A stretch of DNA of 60,828 nt from Enterococcus sp. (GTDB lineage: Bacteria; Bacillota; Bacilli; Lactobacillales; Enterococcaceae), in contig NZ_JALAHI010000073.1 of NCBI RefSeq assembly GCF_022711995.1, positions 1 to 60,828 of the forward strand. Reading direction: 5' to 3'. The stretch's first letter is position 1. The number at the start of each line of letters is the position of its first letter. Below, one piece after another: positions 1 to 8,649 of this stretch. A program made the translations under genes and the position numbers. The notes beneath the pieces are model-generated. The model searched no databases. It had not been told where the DNA came from and saw only the letters and a program-made list of their open reading frames with translations.

Positions 1-441
1 ACTTTATTACTAACTGGACTAAAATTTCGTCCATTTTTCGTCGAATTTACTCGCTGTTATCAATCTAGACAACTTTGAGTACCAAAGTCAGACCTACTCC
101 CAATTACTTTTTTCCCTTCATTGTAGCTCAGGAGGTACTGGTTAGTGACAAACTTGCTTTAGCCATCGCCTTTTTCCCATCACCAACGAGAGACCCGTTC
201 AATACCTACGCCAACAAAAAAGGACAGCCCACAAAGTAAATACGTTGTTTTCATTTTAATTTGGATGCTTTCTTTCCACGTTCCCGATACTACTTTTTAC
301 ATGAAATGAATCAGTGTGAGACGATAGGCAAAAAATCAGCTAACCTTGTAAAACAGACTCTGTAATATTTAGTGTTACTCTTTCTCAGTGAGAACACTAA
401 GTATTTTTCACAAAAAGATATTTGGTCTGGCAATAAAAACA
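1..441. other. Intergenic, no gene seen; one hairpin
   Basis: I find no convincing open reading frame with a ribosome binding site in this stretch. The only structure noticed is a hairpin at about 364–408, where two copies of TTAGTGTT in opposite orientation enclose a 15–20 base loop and are followed on the plus strand by a short T run. It lies just downstream of the small minus-strand gene at 442–630 and could end transcription from either side. The window edge cuts off further context. Confidence 0.5.
364..408. terminator. Hairpin, possible terminator
   Basis: An AATA(T/C)TTAGTGTT arm pairs with AACACTAAGTATT, and the plus strand then reads TTTTT. The T run favours ending a plus-strand transcript. 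It is also 34 bases beyond the stop of the minus-strand gene at 442–630, so it may serve that gene too. Confidence 0.45.
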
Positions 442-630
442 TTACTTACTATGATCACCTTTATTTGTCGTCTTTTTTCTACTTGAATGAACATGAAAGA
501 CAACTGAAAAACCTACGAATAACCCCACCGTTATACACCATCTGAAAGGTCGATCGCTTAGAGCAGACAGTCCCCAATTCAAAAGTAATACGGCTAAAAA
601 AATGCCGCAAAAAATTTTATTATTTTTCAT
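442..630 (-). CDS. Small hypothetical membrane protein (62 aa)
   Basis: This 62-residue protein has two predicted membrane segments, at about residues 6–25 and 31–48, and a basic hydrophilic tail (RKKTTNKGDHSK). I do not recognise the family. A GGAGTG ribosome binding site sits 4 bases before the ATG, which supports it as a real gene. It stands alone, with a terminator-like hairpin downstream and about 440 bp of non-coding DNA upstream. Such two-segment small proteins can be transporter accessories, toxins or leftovers of larger genes, and nothing here decides between these. Confidence 0.55.
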   Translation of the reverse strand: MKNNKIFCGIFLAVLLLNWGLSALSDRPFRWCITVGLFVGFSVVFHVHSSRKKTTNKGDHSK

Positions 631-1070
631 GACACACTCCTATTTTAATAATCATTGTTGATGGTTTAGCAGTAGTGCTAAGACTTTCTGATATATCTCA
701 ATGCCGGAAAGAATTTTTAGTTTTCTTTATTTTAAGGTGAACCAACGAAACGATGCAAGTTGGCTTAGTGCTAAAAAAAGGAAATGCCGAAGCATTCCCC
801 TTTAGGTTATTTAACAAAACAACACTCGTTGCCCTATAGCTCAGCATTTTTGGCTGAGAATCAATCAAAACGCCTAGCTGATTTTACCGAAATTTTTAGT
901 TGTACGTGTCTCTGCCAGCACTAAATGTCGAAAAGACAAAAATCTGAATTAACTGAGAGAACGGGATCGCTTTGTGAAAACGAGAGAAACAACTGGTGAC
1001 TGCCACGAAAGATTCCGCTGTCTGATAGATATGCGGTTTGTTGAATCACTTTTGATACAGCTTTTAGAAA
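631..1070. other. Intergenic, 3' region of the transpeptidase gene
   Basis: No supported reading frame was found. The minus-strand terminator at 773–803 lies 265–300 bp after the transpeptidase stop codon. Either that mRNA has a long 3' untranslated region or a short untranslated RNA lies here. No promoter good enough to claim the second option was seen. Confidence 0.4.
773..803 (-). terminator. Rho-independent terminator (TTCG tetraloop)
   Basis: On the minus strand an AAAGGGGAATGC arm pairs with GCATTTCCTTT around a TTCG tetraloop, followed by seven T residues. This is a classical intrinsic terminator for minus-strand transcription coming from the transpeptidase gene at 1071–3296. Confidence 0.75.
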
Positions 1071-3296
1071 TCACTTAACGATTTTTACGGGAGTATTGTA
1101 AGGCATGTTGTAATAAAACCATTTTGCATCAGGAACGGCCAAACGGATACAGCCATGAGAAGCCCGCTGACCTAGTTTTCTTCCTTCTACAGCACTAAAT
1201 GAATTGGTTGACCATGCAATACTTGTTGGAACGGTATGGAATAAATATACCCCATGATCTTTGAAAGAACGGTAATAAGCTGCGCCAGAAAAGGCAGAAC
1301 CTTTTTCCTGCTGAATTCTAAAATTGCCTAAAGGCGTTGGCGTAAAAACAGTTCCTGTAGAACAAAGCATGGTATAAATGACTTTATCGCCTGACTTAAT
1401 GTACACTCGCTGTTTACTGATGGACACTTCAATGTTCAATTTTTTGACATTCAACGAAGGATACTTGCCCCCTGTAGTGTACATCCAGAATTTGTCATTC
1501 ACACTATAGGTTTGGCTTTCTTTGATCCAACCAATTTTTCCTGCAGGTGAAACCAGGTATAGATAATTGCCGTCACTGGTTTTAGCTAATTTGGTGGCTT
1601 GCGCCATATATCCCTTGTAGCTGCTCTTTTTCCCTAGTTTGCTGCTGTTCGGATCAGCCGCATTCAAGAAGTTCCCGCTGCCATTGTTGACGACCACATA
1701 GCGGCTAATCGTACTCTGAGAATAGATAGTATGGGCATTTTTCACCCCAGTAGCGTTGATATAGCCGATCCATTGATTGTTCAAATACAACGAATAATAG
1801 GTAGAGCCATTATAGTGTTGGTATTTCCCGGTGACTTTGATATTTTTGTTCATGTAGCTAGCACTGGAAGCTTTCTTTTTCGAAAAATTCAAGTCTTGCC
1901 ACAACGTATAGTTCTTGTTTTTCACTTGGACCGTTTTGTTTTCACTCTGCCATATGCCTCCCCGATTTTTCGCCACGGTGGCTGCCCCAGCATTTAAATA
2001 GCCGATCCATTTGTTGTTGGAATCATATAATGAGTAGTAAGTTGCGCCATTCCAATGTTCATATTTTCCTTTTGCCAAATAGGTTTTTCCATATAACGAA
2101 GAGGTTGTGTTCTTTTTACTGGACCAGTTAAAATTGCCCCAAACCGTATAATTTTTCTTTGTTAGAGTGACATACTTGCCATAATTTTGATATGCCCCTT
2201 GCGCATTTGAAGTAGTTTTGACACCGGAAGCATTGATATAGCCCAACCACTTATTCTTGCTATCATATAACGAGTAATAGGTTGCACCATTGATATGGCG
2301 GTATTTCCCTTTGGCTTTAACAGTCTTGCCATTTAACGCCGCAGTGTTTCCTTTTTTGGCTGACCAATCAAAATTTTGCCATAATGTGTAGTTGCCACTG
2401 ATGATCGTGGCATACTTGGATTCGGATTGCCACACTCCTCCAGGGGTTTTGGCCTCTGCTACGCCTTTGGCATTGACCCAACCGATAAATTGGTTTTTAT
2501 CCGTAGAAAGGGCATAAAAAATCGACCCGTCTTTTTGCTTAAAGCTTTCTTTTACTTGAAACGTTTGCTGATTGATCGCTTTTGTCATGCCTAATTGAGT
2601 ATCAAAAAAGGGCGTTTTCCACAGCGGATAATTGGCACTTTGCACGGTGGCGTATTTTTTTTCCGTTTGAAACAATCCATTTGCTGTTGTAACAGACGCT
2701 GCTTCAACAATACCAATCACTTGGTTTTGATCATCTAGCAGCTCAACATATTCTTTATTTGTGGTTGCGTCTTGGTACCGTTGGATACTTTTATAAACAT
2801 GACCTGCAAGATCAGTGATTGTCCCTGCGGCTGTCAATTGTAATTGATTGATTGCATATAACGTACGGCTATCCGTTTCTTGCGTTTTTGTGGTGCTTGC
2901 TGGAAACGTTTTGATTTTGACATAACGTTTTGACTCCGTCAGTTTCTTTACATGGATCGCTGGTGTTTCCGGATTATCCGTTGTTTCTTCTGTAGAAGGA
3001 ACTGTCGATTCAGAAGAGCTGCTGCTTTCTGCGGTCCCTGCTGAAGAACTGGTCGTTGTTTCTGATGTTGATTCTGATGTTGTCGCTTGTGAAGACGTTG
3101 TTGGCGTAGTTGATGAGACAGTCATTTCCGTAGTGGAACTGCTTGTAGTGGTTGATGTAAGCGTTTGGCCGACTAAAGAAGTGTCTGTTTCTGTCATCTC
3201 AGCATGGGTCACACTTGTGGATAGGAGCGGTGCGCTGACCAACGATAGGACACAGAACAATCGATATCCCCAACTTCTATTCTTTTTCATTTTCAT
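1071..3296 (-). CDS. Secreted L,D-transpeptidase with GW/SH3-like repeats
   Basis: Probable exported cell-wall enzyme that makes 3-3 peptidoglycan crosslinks or attaches proteins to the wall. Residues 1–32 form a signal peptide. Residues about 38–106 are a Ser/Thr/Glu-rich spacer. Residues about 200–530 contain four clear GW/SH3-like repeats sharing NYTLW, GKY.H.NG.TYYSLY and W.GY.NA motifs, flanked by two weaker copies that may help wall binding. The C-terminal ~120 residues are a YkuD domain with the catalytic SHGCIRL motif and the upstream H in KDHGVYLFH. The gene is monocistronic, with an extended -10 promoter at 3360–3365 and a terminator at 773–803. The repeat substrate is not known; Ldt activity is inferred from family. 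Confidence 0.88.
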   Translation of the reverse strand: MKMKKNRSWGYRLFCVLSLVSAPLLSTSVTHAEMTETDTSLVGQTLTSTTTSSSTTEMTVSSTTPTTSSQATTSESTSETTTSSSAGTAESSSSSESTVPSTEETTDNPETPAIHVKKLTESKRYVKIKTFPASTTKTQETDSRTLYAINQLQLTAAGTITDLAGHVYKSIQRYQDATTNKEYVELLDDQNQVIGIVEAASVTTANGLFQTEKKYATVQSANYPLWKTPFFDTQLGMTKAINQQTFQVKESFKQKDGSIFYALSTDKNQFIGWVNAKGVAEAKTPGGVWQSESKYATIISGNYTLWQNFDWSAKKGNTAALNGKTVKAKGKYRHINGATYYSLYDSKNKWLGYINASGVKTTSNAQGAYQNYGKYVTLTKKNYTVWGNFNWSSKKNTTSSLYGKTYLAKGKYEHWNGATYYSLYDSNNKWIGYLNAGAATVAKNRGGIWQSENKTVQVKNKNYTLWQDLNFSKKKASSASYMNKNIKVTGKYQHYNGSTYYSLYLNNQWIGYINATGVKNAHTIYSQSTISRYVVVNNGSGNFLNAADPNSSKLGKKSSYKGYMAQATKLAKTSDGNYLYLVSPAGKIGWIKESQTYSVNDKFWMYTTGGKYPSLNVKKLNIEVSISKQRVYIKSGDKVIYTMLCSTGTVFTPTPLGNFRIQQEKGSAFSGAAYYRSFKDHGVYLFHTVPTSIAWSTNSFSAVEGRKLGQRASHGCIRLAVPDAKWFYYNMPYNTPVKIVK

Positions 3297-3359
3297 CTCC
3301 CCTTTTCATTTCGTTAAACCATTTCCCAATAGGAAAACGTTCCCCTTACTCTTACTTGT

Positions 3360-3365
3360 ATTATA
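3360..3365 (-). promoter_or_regulatory. Extended -10 promoter of the L,D-transpeptidase gene
   Basis: The minus strand reads TGG TATAAT about 65 bases before the transpeptidase start. The -35 region is poor, which fits an extended -10 promoter. Confidence 0.5.
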
Positions 3366-3399
3366 CCATTGTGCCTAGAAATCCACGCGTAAAACTACT

Positions 3400-3433
3400 C
3401 AAAAAAAACAGCGATCACTGAAGACCGCTGTTT
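3400..3433 (-). terminator. Terminator of trxA
   Basis: On the minus strand an AAACAGCG arm pairs with CGCTGTTT around a 12-base loop and is followed by a run of T. It starts 15 bases after the trxA stop codon. Confidence 0.8.
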
Positions 3434-3447
3434 CCTTTTATAGTTGC

Positions 3448-3762
3448 TTACATGTGAGTTGCTATCATTTCTTTCAATTGGTCTTTTGTATGAACGCCAA
3501 TTGCTTTGTCCACTACTTGACCGTCTTTTTTCAACAATAGCGTAGGGATTGACATGATGCCAAATGAAGCAGGTGTTTCAGGATTTTCATCCACATCCAT
3601 TTTGACGATTTTCAATTCGTCTTCTTCATATTCATTCGCTAATTGTTCCAAGATTGGTGCTTGCATTCGACATGGACCACACCATGTTGCCCAAAAATCA
3701 ATAAGGACTAAGCCTTTATCGGTTTCTTCTGAAAAAGTTTTATCTGTAATTTCTGTTGCCAT
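3448..3762 (-). CDS. trxA: Thioredoxin
   Basis: Cytoplasmic disulfide reductase of 104 residues with the WCGPC active site near residue 27 and the cis-proline motif SIPTL near residue 72. The frame is open five codons further upstream, but GGAGG lies 8 bases before the ATG at 3762 and inside that extension, so the internal ATG is chosen; it also gives the usual thioredoxin length. The gene follows mutS2, has its own promoter (TATACT, 3793–3798) and ends at a strong terminator. Electrons would come from thioredoxin reductase, which is not in the window. Confidence 0.95.
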   Translation of the reverse strand: MATEITDKTFSEETDKGLVLIDFWATWCGPCRMQAPILEQLANEYEEDELKIVKMDVDENPETPASFGIMSIPTLLLKKDGQVVDKAIGVHTKDQLKEMIATHM

Positions 3763-3792
3763 ATTGTTCGCCTCCATTTAATTGCTACAAAA

Positions 3793-3821
3793 AGTATAGC
3801 ATGTTCATGTGCTTTTTTGAA
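3793..3821 (-). promoter_or_regulatory. Promoter of trxA
   Basis: On the minus strand TATACT (3793–3798) is preceded by TGC, an extended -10 element, with TTCAAA about 17 bases upstream. It lies between the mutS2 stop and the trxA start, so trxA can be transcribed independently of mutS2. Confidence 0.5.
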
Positions 3822-3856
3822 ATCCTCTGCTTACAAAAGGTAAGAAGCCTTAACGA

Positions 3857-6220
3857 TTACTTAAATTTTACGATCGTTGCTCCATTCCCACCTTGATTTG
3901 CTGGAGCAAATTCAAAGCTTTTGACACTACGATGATTTTTCAAATATTCCGTAATCCCTTGTCGCAATGCGCCGGTTCCTTTTCCATGAACGATCGTCAC
4001 TTGCGGGTAGTTGGCCAGAATCGCCGCATCAAGGTATTGATCCACCTCATTCAATGCCTCTTCATAGCGTTTGCCTCGTAAGTCCAGCTGGTTTGGAACG
4101 TGGGCAGCCTCTGCTGAACGGACCGTATGCACGACTCGCTGAACAGGTTCTTTGGCAGGTGCTACCGGCTGAAGATCAGATTCCGGCAGCGTCATTTTCA
4201 AAATGCCTAATTGTACTTGCCATTGGGTTTGTCCCATCTTTTTGATCAAAATCCCCCGCTGACCGTAGGAAGTAACGAGCACTTCATCGCCGACCTTCAA
4301 TGTTTTCGCAGCTTTGGCTTTCTGCAGGACTTTGTTCTTTTGCAGATGCTCTTCTTGATGAAGATCAGACAATTTTGAGCGGGCAGCAATCAGTTCGTGT
4401 TCTTTGACATGGCTCTGTCCGCTGCTTAGCTGCATCTTGCGGATATCCGAAATGATTTTCTCTGATTCCTCTTTGGCTTCTTCAACAATTTGATTCGCTT
4501 GCTTCCGTGCTTTGGCTAGCTCGGCCTCGCGTTCTTCAAAGAAGTAACTATAGGCTTGTTTCAATTCTTTTTGCAGTCTTTCTGCTTCTTCTACATAATG
4601 GCGCATCTCCAAATACTCTGTTTCCGTCATCTTGCGCCGGTTTTCTAAGTCGGCGATCATTTCATTCAAGTCTTGACTTTCGCCATCCATGATTTGTTTG
4701 GCTTGTTCAATGATCTGGGTATCCAAGCCCAGACGCTTGGAGATTTCAAACGCGTTACTGCGACCAGGCACGCCGATCAGCAAGCGATAGGTTGGGCTTA
4801 GGGTATCGACATCAAACTCCATTGAAGCATTGATGGTATTGGCACGATTGTAGCCATACACTTTCAGTTCGGGATAATGGGTTGTCGCCATGACATAGGC
4901 AGACCGTGCACCAAGCTCATCCAAAATAGCAATCGCTAACGCTGCCCCTTCTTGCGGATCGGTCCCCGCTCCCAATTCATCGAATAAAACCAAACTGGTA
5001 TGGTCGACTTTTTTAAGAACATCGACGATCGTCGTCATGTGAGAAGAGAAGGTAGATAAACTTTGTTCGATGGATTGTTCATCCCCAATATCAGCAAAAA
5101 TTTCTTGGAAAATGCCCATTTGGCTCTCTTCATCGACTAAGATTGGCAGTCCTGACTGTCCCATGATCTGAAGCAATCCCAATGTCTTCAATGTGATTGT
5201 TTTCCCACCGGTATTCGGACCGGTAATCACGACTGCTTGATAGTCTTCACCAATTGCAATATCATTGGGAACGACTTTTTCTTGATCGATCAGCGGATGT
5301 CTTGCTTGTTTGAAAACGACATGATTATCTGTATTGATAGCCGGCACGATTGCCTGCAATTCTTTCCCAAAACGTGCTTTGGCATTCATGAAGTCCATCA
5401 TCCCGATCACGTAGGCGTTGTGCAAGATTTCCCGTTGATAAGGTGCTAGTTCTGCGGAAAGTTCTGCTAAGATTCGTTCAATCTCTGTTCGCTCAGCAAT
5501 TTGGTGCTGACGCAGGCGATTGTTTTGGTCCACTACTTGTTTTGGTTCAATGAACAACGTCTGTCCTGAAGAACTCTGATCATGGACAACTCCGCCGAAC
5601 ACGCCGCGATATTCTTGCTTGACTGGAATCACATAACGCTCATTGCGCATCGTGACGATCGTATCGCTCAAATATTTGGCATTTCCGCCCCGGAGGAGAC
5701 CGTCCAGTGTTTCTCTGATCGTTCGTTCAGAGCGACGAATATTTTGGCGAATGTTCCGCAGCTCTGGTGACGCATCATCTGTCAATCGACCGTCTTCATC
5801 CACCACTTCTTTTAGACGACGGCTAAGGGTTGGCAGCGTCACTAGCTGCTTTTCCCATTCATACAATCGAGCAAACTCAATCTCGCTGTCAGACAGATCA
5901 TCAAAGAAACGCTTCAATTCATTGGCTGTCACCAAAACCCGACCTACTTGGGCCAATTCTACACCATTAAGATCCGCTCCGATTTCGATACGTTTCATTT
6001 GCGGACGAATATTTTCAATTTTTGGAACAGGGATCCCACCTCGTAATCGTTGTACTTTTAAGGCATCCTCTGTTTCTGCCAGCCAGGTGGAAATTTGATG
6101 GACATCTGCAGACGGTGTTAATTTGGCTAATTCTTCTTTTCCTTGGGCGGTCACTAAATACTGGCCTACCAATTGCTTCACTTGATCAAAAGCCAACACA
6201 TCAAGGATTTTTTTATTCAT
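3857..6220 (-). CDS. mutS2: Endonuclease/ribosome-rescue ATPase MutS2
   Basis: A 787-residue MutS2, the usual length. The MutS core carries the Walker A motif GPNTGGKT near residue 335 and the Walker B region LVLFDELGAGTDP near residue 405. A long charged coiled-coil follows (about 510–630). The C-terminal Smr domain begins with LDLRGKRYEEA and has the VHGKGTGALR motif. Family members limit recombination or split collided ribosomes; which applies here is not visible. An AGGTGAG ribosome binding site precedes the ATG. It lies downstream of zapA and cvpA, separated from cvpA by a terminator-like hairpin at 6253–6284 that may reduce read-through. Confidence 0.95.
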   Translation of the reverse strand: MNKKILDVLAFDQVKQLVGQYLVTAQGKEELAKLTPSADVHQISTWLAETEDALKVQRLRGGIPVPKIENIRPQMKRIEIGADLNGVELAQVGRVLVTANELKRFFDDLSDSEIEFARLYEWEKQLVTLPTLSRRLKEVVDEDGRLTDDASPELRNIRQNIRRSERTIRETLDGLLRGGNAKYLSDTIVTMRNERYVIPVKQEYRGVFGGVVHDQSSSGQTLFIEPKQVVDQNNRLRQHQIAERTEIERILAELSAELAPYQREILHNAYVIGMMDFMNAKARFGKELQAIVPAINTDNHVVFKQARHPLIDQEKVVPNDIAIGEDYQAVVITGPNTGGKTITLKTLGLLQIMGQSGLPILVDEESQMGIFQEIFADIGDEQSIEQSLSTFSSHMTTIVDVLKKVDHTSLVLFDELGAGTDPQEGAALAIAILDELGARSAYVMATTHYPELKVYGYNRANTINASMEFDVDTLSPTYRLLIGVPGRSNAFEISKRLGLDTQIIEQAKQIMDGESQDLNEMIADLENRRKMTETEYLEMRHYVEEAERLQKELKQAYSYFFEEREAELAKARKQANQIVEEAKEESEKIISDIRKMQLSSGQSHVKEHELIAARSKLSDLHQEEHLQKNKVLQKAKAAKTLKVGDEVLVTSYGQRGILIKKMGQTQWQVQLGILKMTLPESDLQPVAPAKEPVQRVVHTVRSAEAAHVPNQLDLRGKRYEEALNEVDQYLDAAILANYPQVTIVHGKGTGALRQGITEYLKNHRSVKSFEFAPANQGGNGATIVKFK

Positions 6221-6252
6221 AGTCTCACCTGCTTTTCATTTTTTTACTTAAG

Positions 6253-6284
6253 AAAAAAGCAGCTCGGTTCGAATGACCAGCTGC
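6253..6284 (-). terminator. Terminator or attenuator between cvpA and mutS2
   Basis: On the minus strand GCAGCTGGT pairs with ACCGAGCTGC (one mismatch) around a short loop, followed by six T residues. It sits in the 70 bp between the cvpA stop and the mutS2 start. Confidence 0.7.
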
Positions 6285-6290
6285 CTTATA

Positions 6291-6845
6291 CTAACCAATC
6301 ACATTAGTGATCCACAAACGATAAAAGTAATTAGAAATGATTGGCGAACTTTCAACGATAAAATGCGCCGTACTGCTCTTATCAAATAAATTTTGAATGG
6401 TAGCTAAAGGAATCATCGAGAGGATCATTAAAAAGAAATAAATATTGATATAAGCCAATACTGTATTTAAAATTCCTGCTGCGACCCAATCATACCCTTT
6501 CAAAAAACGTAGACGCTTGAAACGCAACCCATCGGCAAAAATACAAATCAGTTTCGTCACGAGCCAACCAGCAAAAAGGATCATAATAAAAGCGACAGCT
6601 GCATAGTAGGCTTTGTCTAGGTCTAAAGCAAGTTCAGGGTCATAAAAGACTAACTTCGAATCTGCTGTCACAGACATATAAGGAACATATAATTCAATTT
6701 TCTTTGCTAGAGACTGATACTTGGCCACTGCAACAAAAAAAGAAAAAAGGTATCCCAAAACGGAGACCAGCTGCAATGAAGTCCCTCGCCGTGCGCCACC
6801 GTAAAATGCCGCTAGCAAAAGAACCAGAATCAAAAATCCGATCAT
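6291..6845 (-). CDS. CvpA family membrane protein
   Basis: A 184-residue integral membrane protein with four hydrophobic segments (about residues 3–20, 25–42, 78–102 and 122–150), matching the CvpA (colicin V production) family. The FYGGARRG motif after the first segment is typical. Its biochemical role is unclear in Firmicutes. The position between zapA and mutS2 is conserved in this group and supports the call. AAAGGA lies 7 bases before the ATG. A possible terminator follows the stop. Confidence 0.85.
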   Translation of the reverse strand: MIGFLILVLLLAAFYGGARRGTSLQLVSVLGYLFSFFVAVAKYQSLAKKIELYVPYMSVTADSKLVFYDPELALDLDKAYYAAVAFIMILFAGWLVTKLICIFADGLRFKRLRFLKGYDWVAAGILNTVLAYINIYFFLMILSMIPLATIQNLFDKSSTAHFIVESSPIISNYFYRLWITNVIG

Positions 6846-6868
6846 TTCAGAGTCCTTTCTGCCCCTTT

Positions 6869-7309
6869 TTAACCATGAGCTGCTTTTTCTTGAATTTTGC
6901 GCTTACGTTGTTCATTCAGTATTTGTTGCGCTTCCACATGATTATGTATCTCTACATCTCCGCGACCAGTCTCATCCAACACTTTTCGCGCTTCCGATTC
7001 GATGGCTTCGATTCGTTTGATTCGATTCTCCAACTCGGTCGCTTTGATGGCCTGACTGCGTAAATCTTCGACTTTATTTTGCAAGCTCAATAGTTGCTCT
7101 TGTTTTTTTAACTGATCAGAAATCGCATTGACCGCTAAGAGAATCGCTGCTTGTTCTTTATCTACTTGGGAAGATAAATCCATGATTTCTCTCAATTGGT
7201 CGTTGACTAATTTCGTCACCATATCCATATGTTGTTTACTTTCACGCCCAATGATCGTGTAGCTTTGATTGGCGATTACTGCTTTATAACGTTTCTTTTG
7301 CTCCGTCAT
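6869..7309 (-). CDS. zapA: Cell division protein ZapA
   Basis: Z-ring associated protein that binds and bundles FtsZ. The 146-residue product has the ZapA core at residues 1–85 (YTIIGRES near 20, then a long helix) and a C-terminal coiled-coil with a charged extension longer than in Bacillus ZapA. The frame is open six codons upstream, but GGAGG overlaps that region and is correctly placed for the ATG at 7309. It is the first gene of zapA-cvpA-mutS2 and is divergent from rnhC, a standard Firmicutes arrangement. Confidence 0.88.
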   Translation of the reverse strand: MTEQKKRYKAVIANQSYTIIGRESKQHMDMVTKLVNDQLREIMDLSSQVDKEQAAILLAVNAISDQLKKQEQLLSLQNKVEDLRSQAIKATELENRIKRIEAIESEARKVLDETGRGDVEIHNHVEAQQILNEQRKRKIQEKAAHG

Positions 7310-7514
7310 AGGAATGATTCCTCCCATTGCTGTTCTGTACTATTTTATCACTTTCTGTACGTGTATCGCAAACTCCTACTTATTATACGTGATTTCCGAT
7401 GTAATTTCCATGCCAATCGTTTTTTTAGAAAGAGGCTTCGCAAAATTTTTACCTATGGTAGAATCTAAGAGGAGTTTCTTTTCAAAAAACCTGAGTGTAA
7501 ACCGGAGGAAAACA

Positions 7515-8450
7515 ATGAGTACGACTGTCATCAAAGTGTCTCAAAAAACTATCGCAGAAATGATGAAGGACTATCATCACGCGCTATTGAATAAAAAAGT
7601 TCCTTATACCGTTTTTGTCGCCAAAAAAGGTCAAACAACGATCACTGCCTATACTTCGGGCAAAGTCATGTTCCAAGGAGACCGGGCAGAAGCAGAGGCT
7701 GCCCGCTGGAGTGATGCTGCCGTCGCCCAAAACTCGGCTGCTTCCAGCAGTAAAGCTGCTTTATCTTCCTTGCCTGCAGGCTTTTCTCAACTGAGTGTCG
7801 TCGGTAGTGATGAGGTTGGCAACGGGAGTTATTTTGGTCCTTTAGTGGTTTGTGCTGTCTATGCCAGCAAAGAGCAATTGCCGGCACTGAAGGCATTGGG
7901 TGTCAAAGATTCCAAAATGTTGACTGATTCCCAAATTCGGGCAATGGCCCCCAAAATCGAAAAACTTGTGCCTTATCAATTACTAACGGTTGATCCTACG
8001 AAATACAATCAGATCCAACCTAAATACAACACGGTTCGCATGAAAGTCGCAGTGCACAATCAAGCCATACGTTTGCTCTTGCAAAAGATCGCACCGGAGA
8101 CACCGGATGCTATCTTGATTGATCAGTTTACCAGCGAAAAAAATTATCGCAACTATTTGAAATCCGAAAAAAATCAAGTCACGGAAAAATTGTTTTTTGC
8201 GACGAAAGGCGAGCAATATCATTTGGCTGTTGCGGCAGCATCGATCTTGTGTCGTACCGTTTTTCTCGACGAACTAGAGAAAGCCTCTCAAGAAGTCGGG
8301 GTACAGCTTCCTTCAGGAGCTGGCAGCAAGTCCGATCAAGTGGCCGCTCGGCTTTTACAAAAAGGTGGGCTTCCCTTATTAGCCAAGTATGCCAAGCTAC
8401 ACTTCGCCAACACCGAGAAAGCACAAAAAATTGCTGGATATCCTCAATAG
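7515..8450 (+). CDS. rnhC: Ribonuclease HIII
   Basis: Cleaves RNA in RNA–DNA hybrids. The 311-residue product has the N-terminal TBP-like substrate-binding domain (about 1–85), then the catalytic core opening with GSDEVGNGSYFGP near residue 98, and a later acidic residue in ILIDQF. This two-domain architecture separates HIII from HII. The frame stays open 67 codons upstream, but GGAGG lies 6 bases before the ATG at 7515, so that start is used. An extended -10 TGG-TAGAAT is found at about 7454–7462. The gene diverges from zapA. Confidence 0.93.
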   Translation: MSTTVIKVSQKTIAEMMKDYHHALLNKKVPYTVFVAKKGQTTITAYTSGKVMFQGDRAEAEAARWSDAAVAQNSAASSSKAALSSLPAGFSQLSVVGSDEVGNGSYFGPLVVCAVYASKEQLPALKALGVKDSKMLTDSQIRAMAPKIEKLVPYQLLTVDPTKYNQIQPKYNTVRMKVAVHNQAIRLLLQKIAPETPDAILIDQFTSEKNYRNYLKSEKNQVTEKLFFATKGEQYHLAVAAASILCRTVFLDELEKASQEVGVQLPSGAGSKSDQVAARLLQKGGLPLLAKYAKLHFANTEKAQKIAGYPQ

Positions 8451-8649
8451 AAAAAGGTTCACGGAGCTATGCCGTAAGTCTCCGACAAGTAACACTATCC
8501 GAATAGTAACTAGTATTGCTCCTGCGGTGCAGGGACTCCTCGTCGCAAAAGTAGGAATCTATCGCAATCGTATATTATTCGGTTTAACTTGTTGGATGAT
8601 GACTTATGTCCCAGTTCCGTGAACTCTTTTTACTCTCTGCTTGCCAAAC

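Noticed and set aside
5643-6098. 151-codon plus-strand frame
   Set aside because: Antisense shadow of mutS2 with no ribosome binding site.
8249-8622. Plus-strand frames overlapping and following the end of rnhC
   Set aside because: They lie in another frame of rnhC or lack a ribosome binding site. The sequence between rnhC and busAB shows nothing else.
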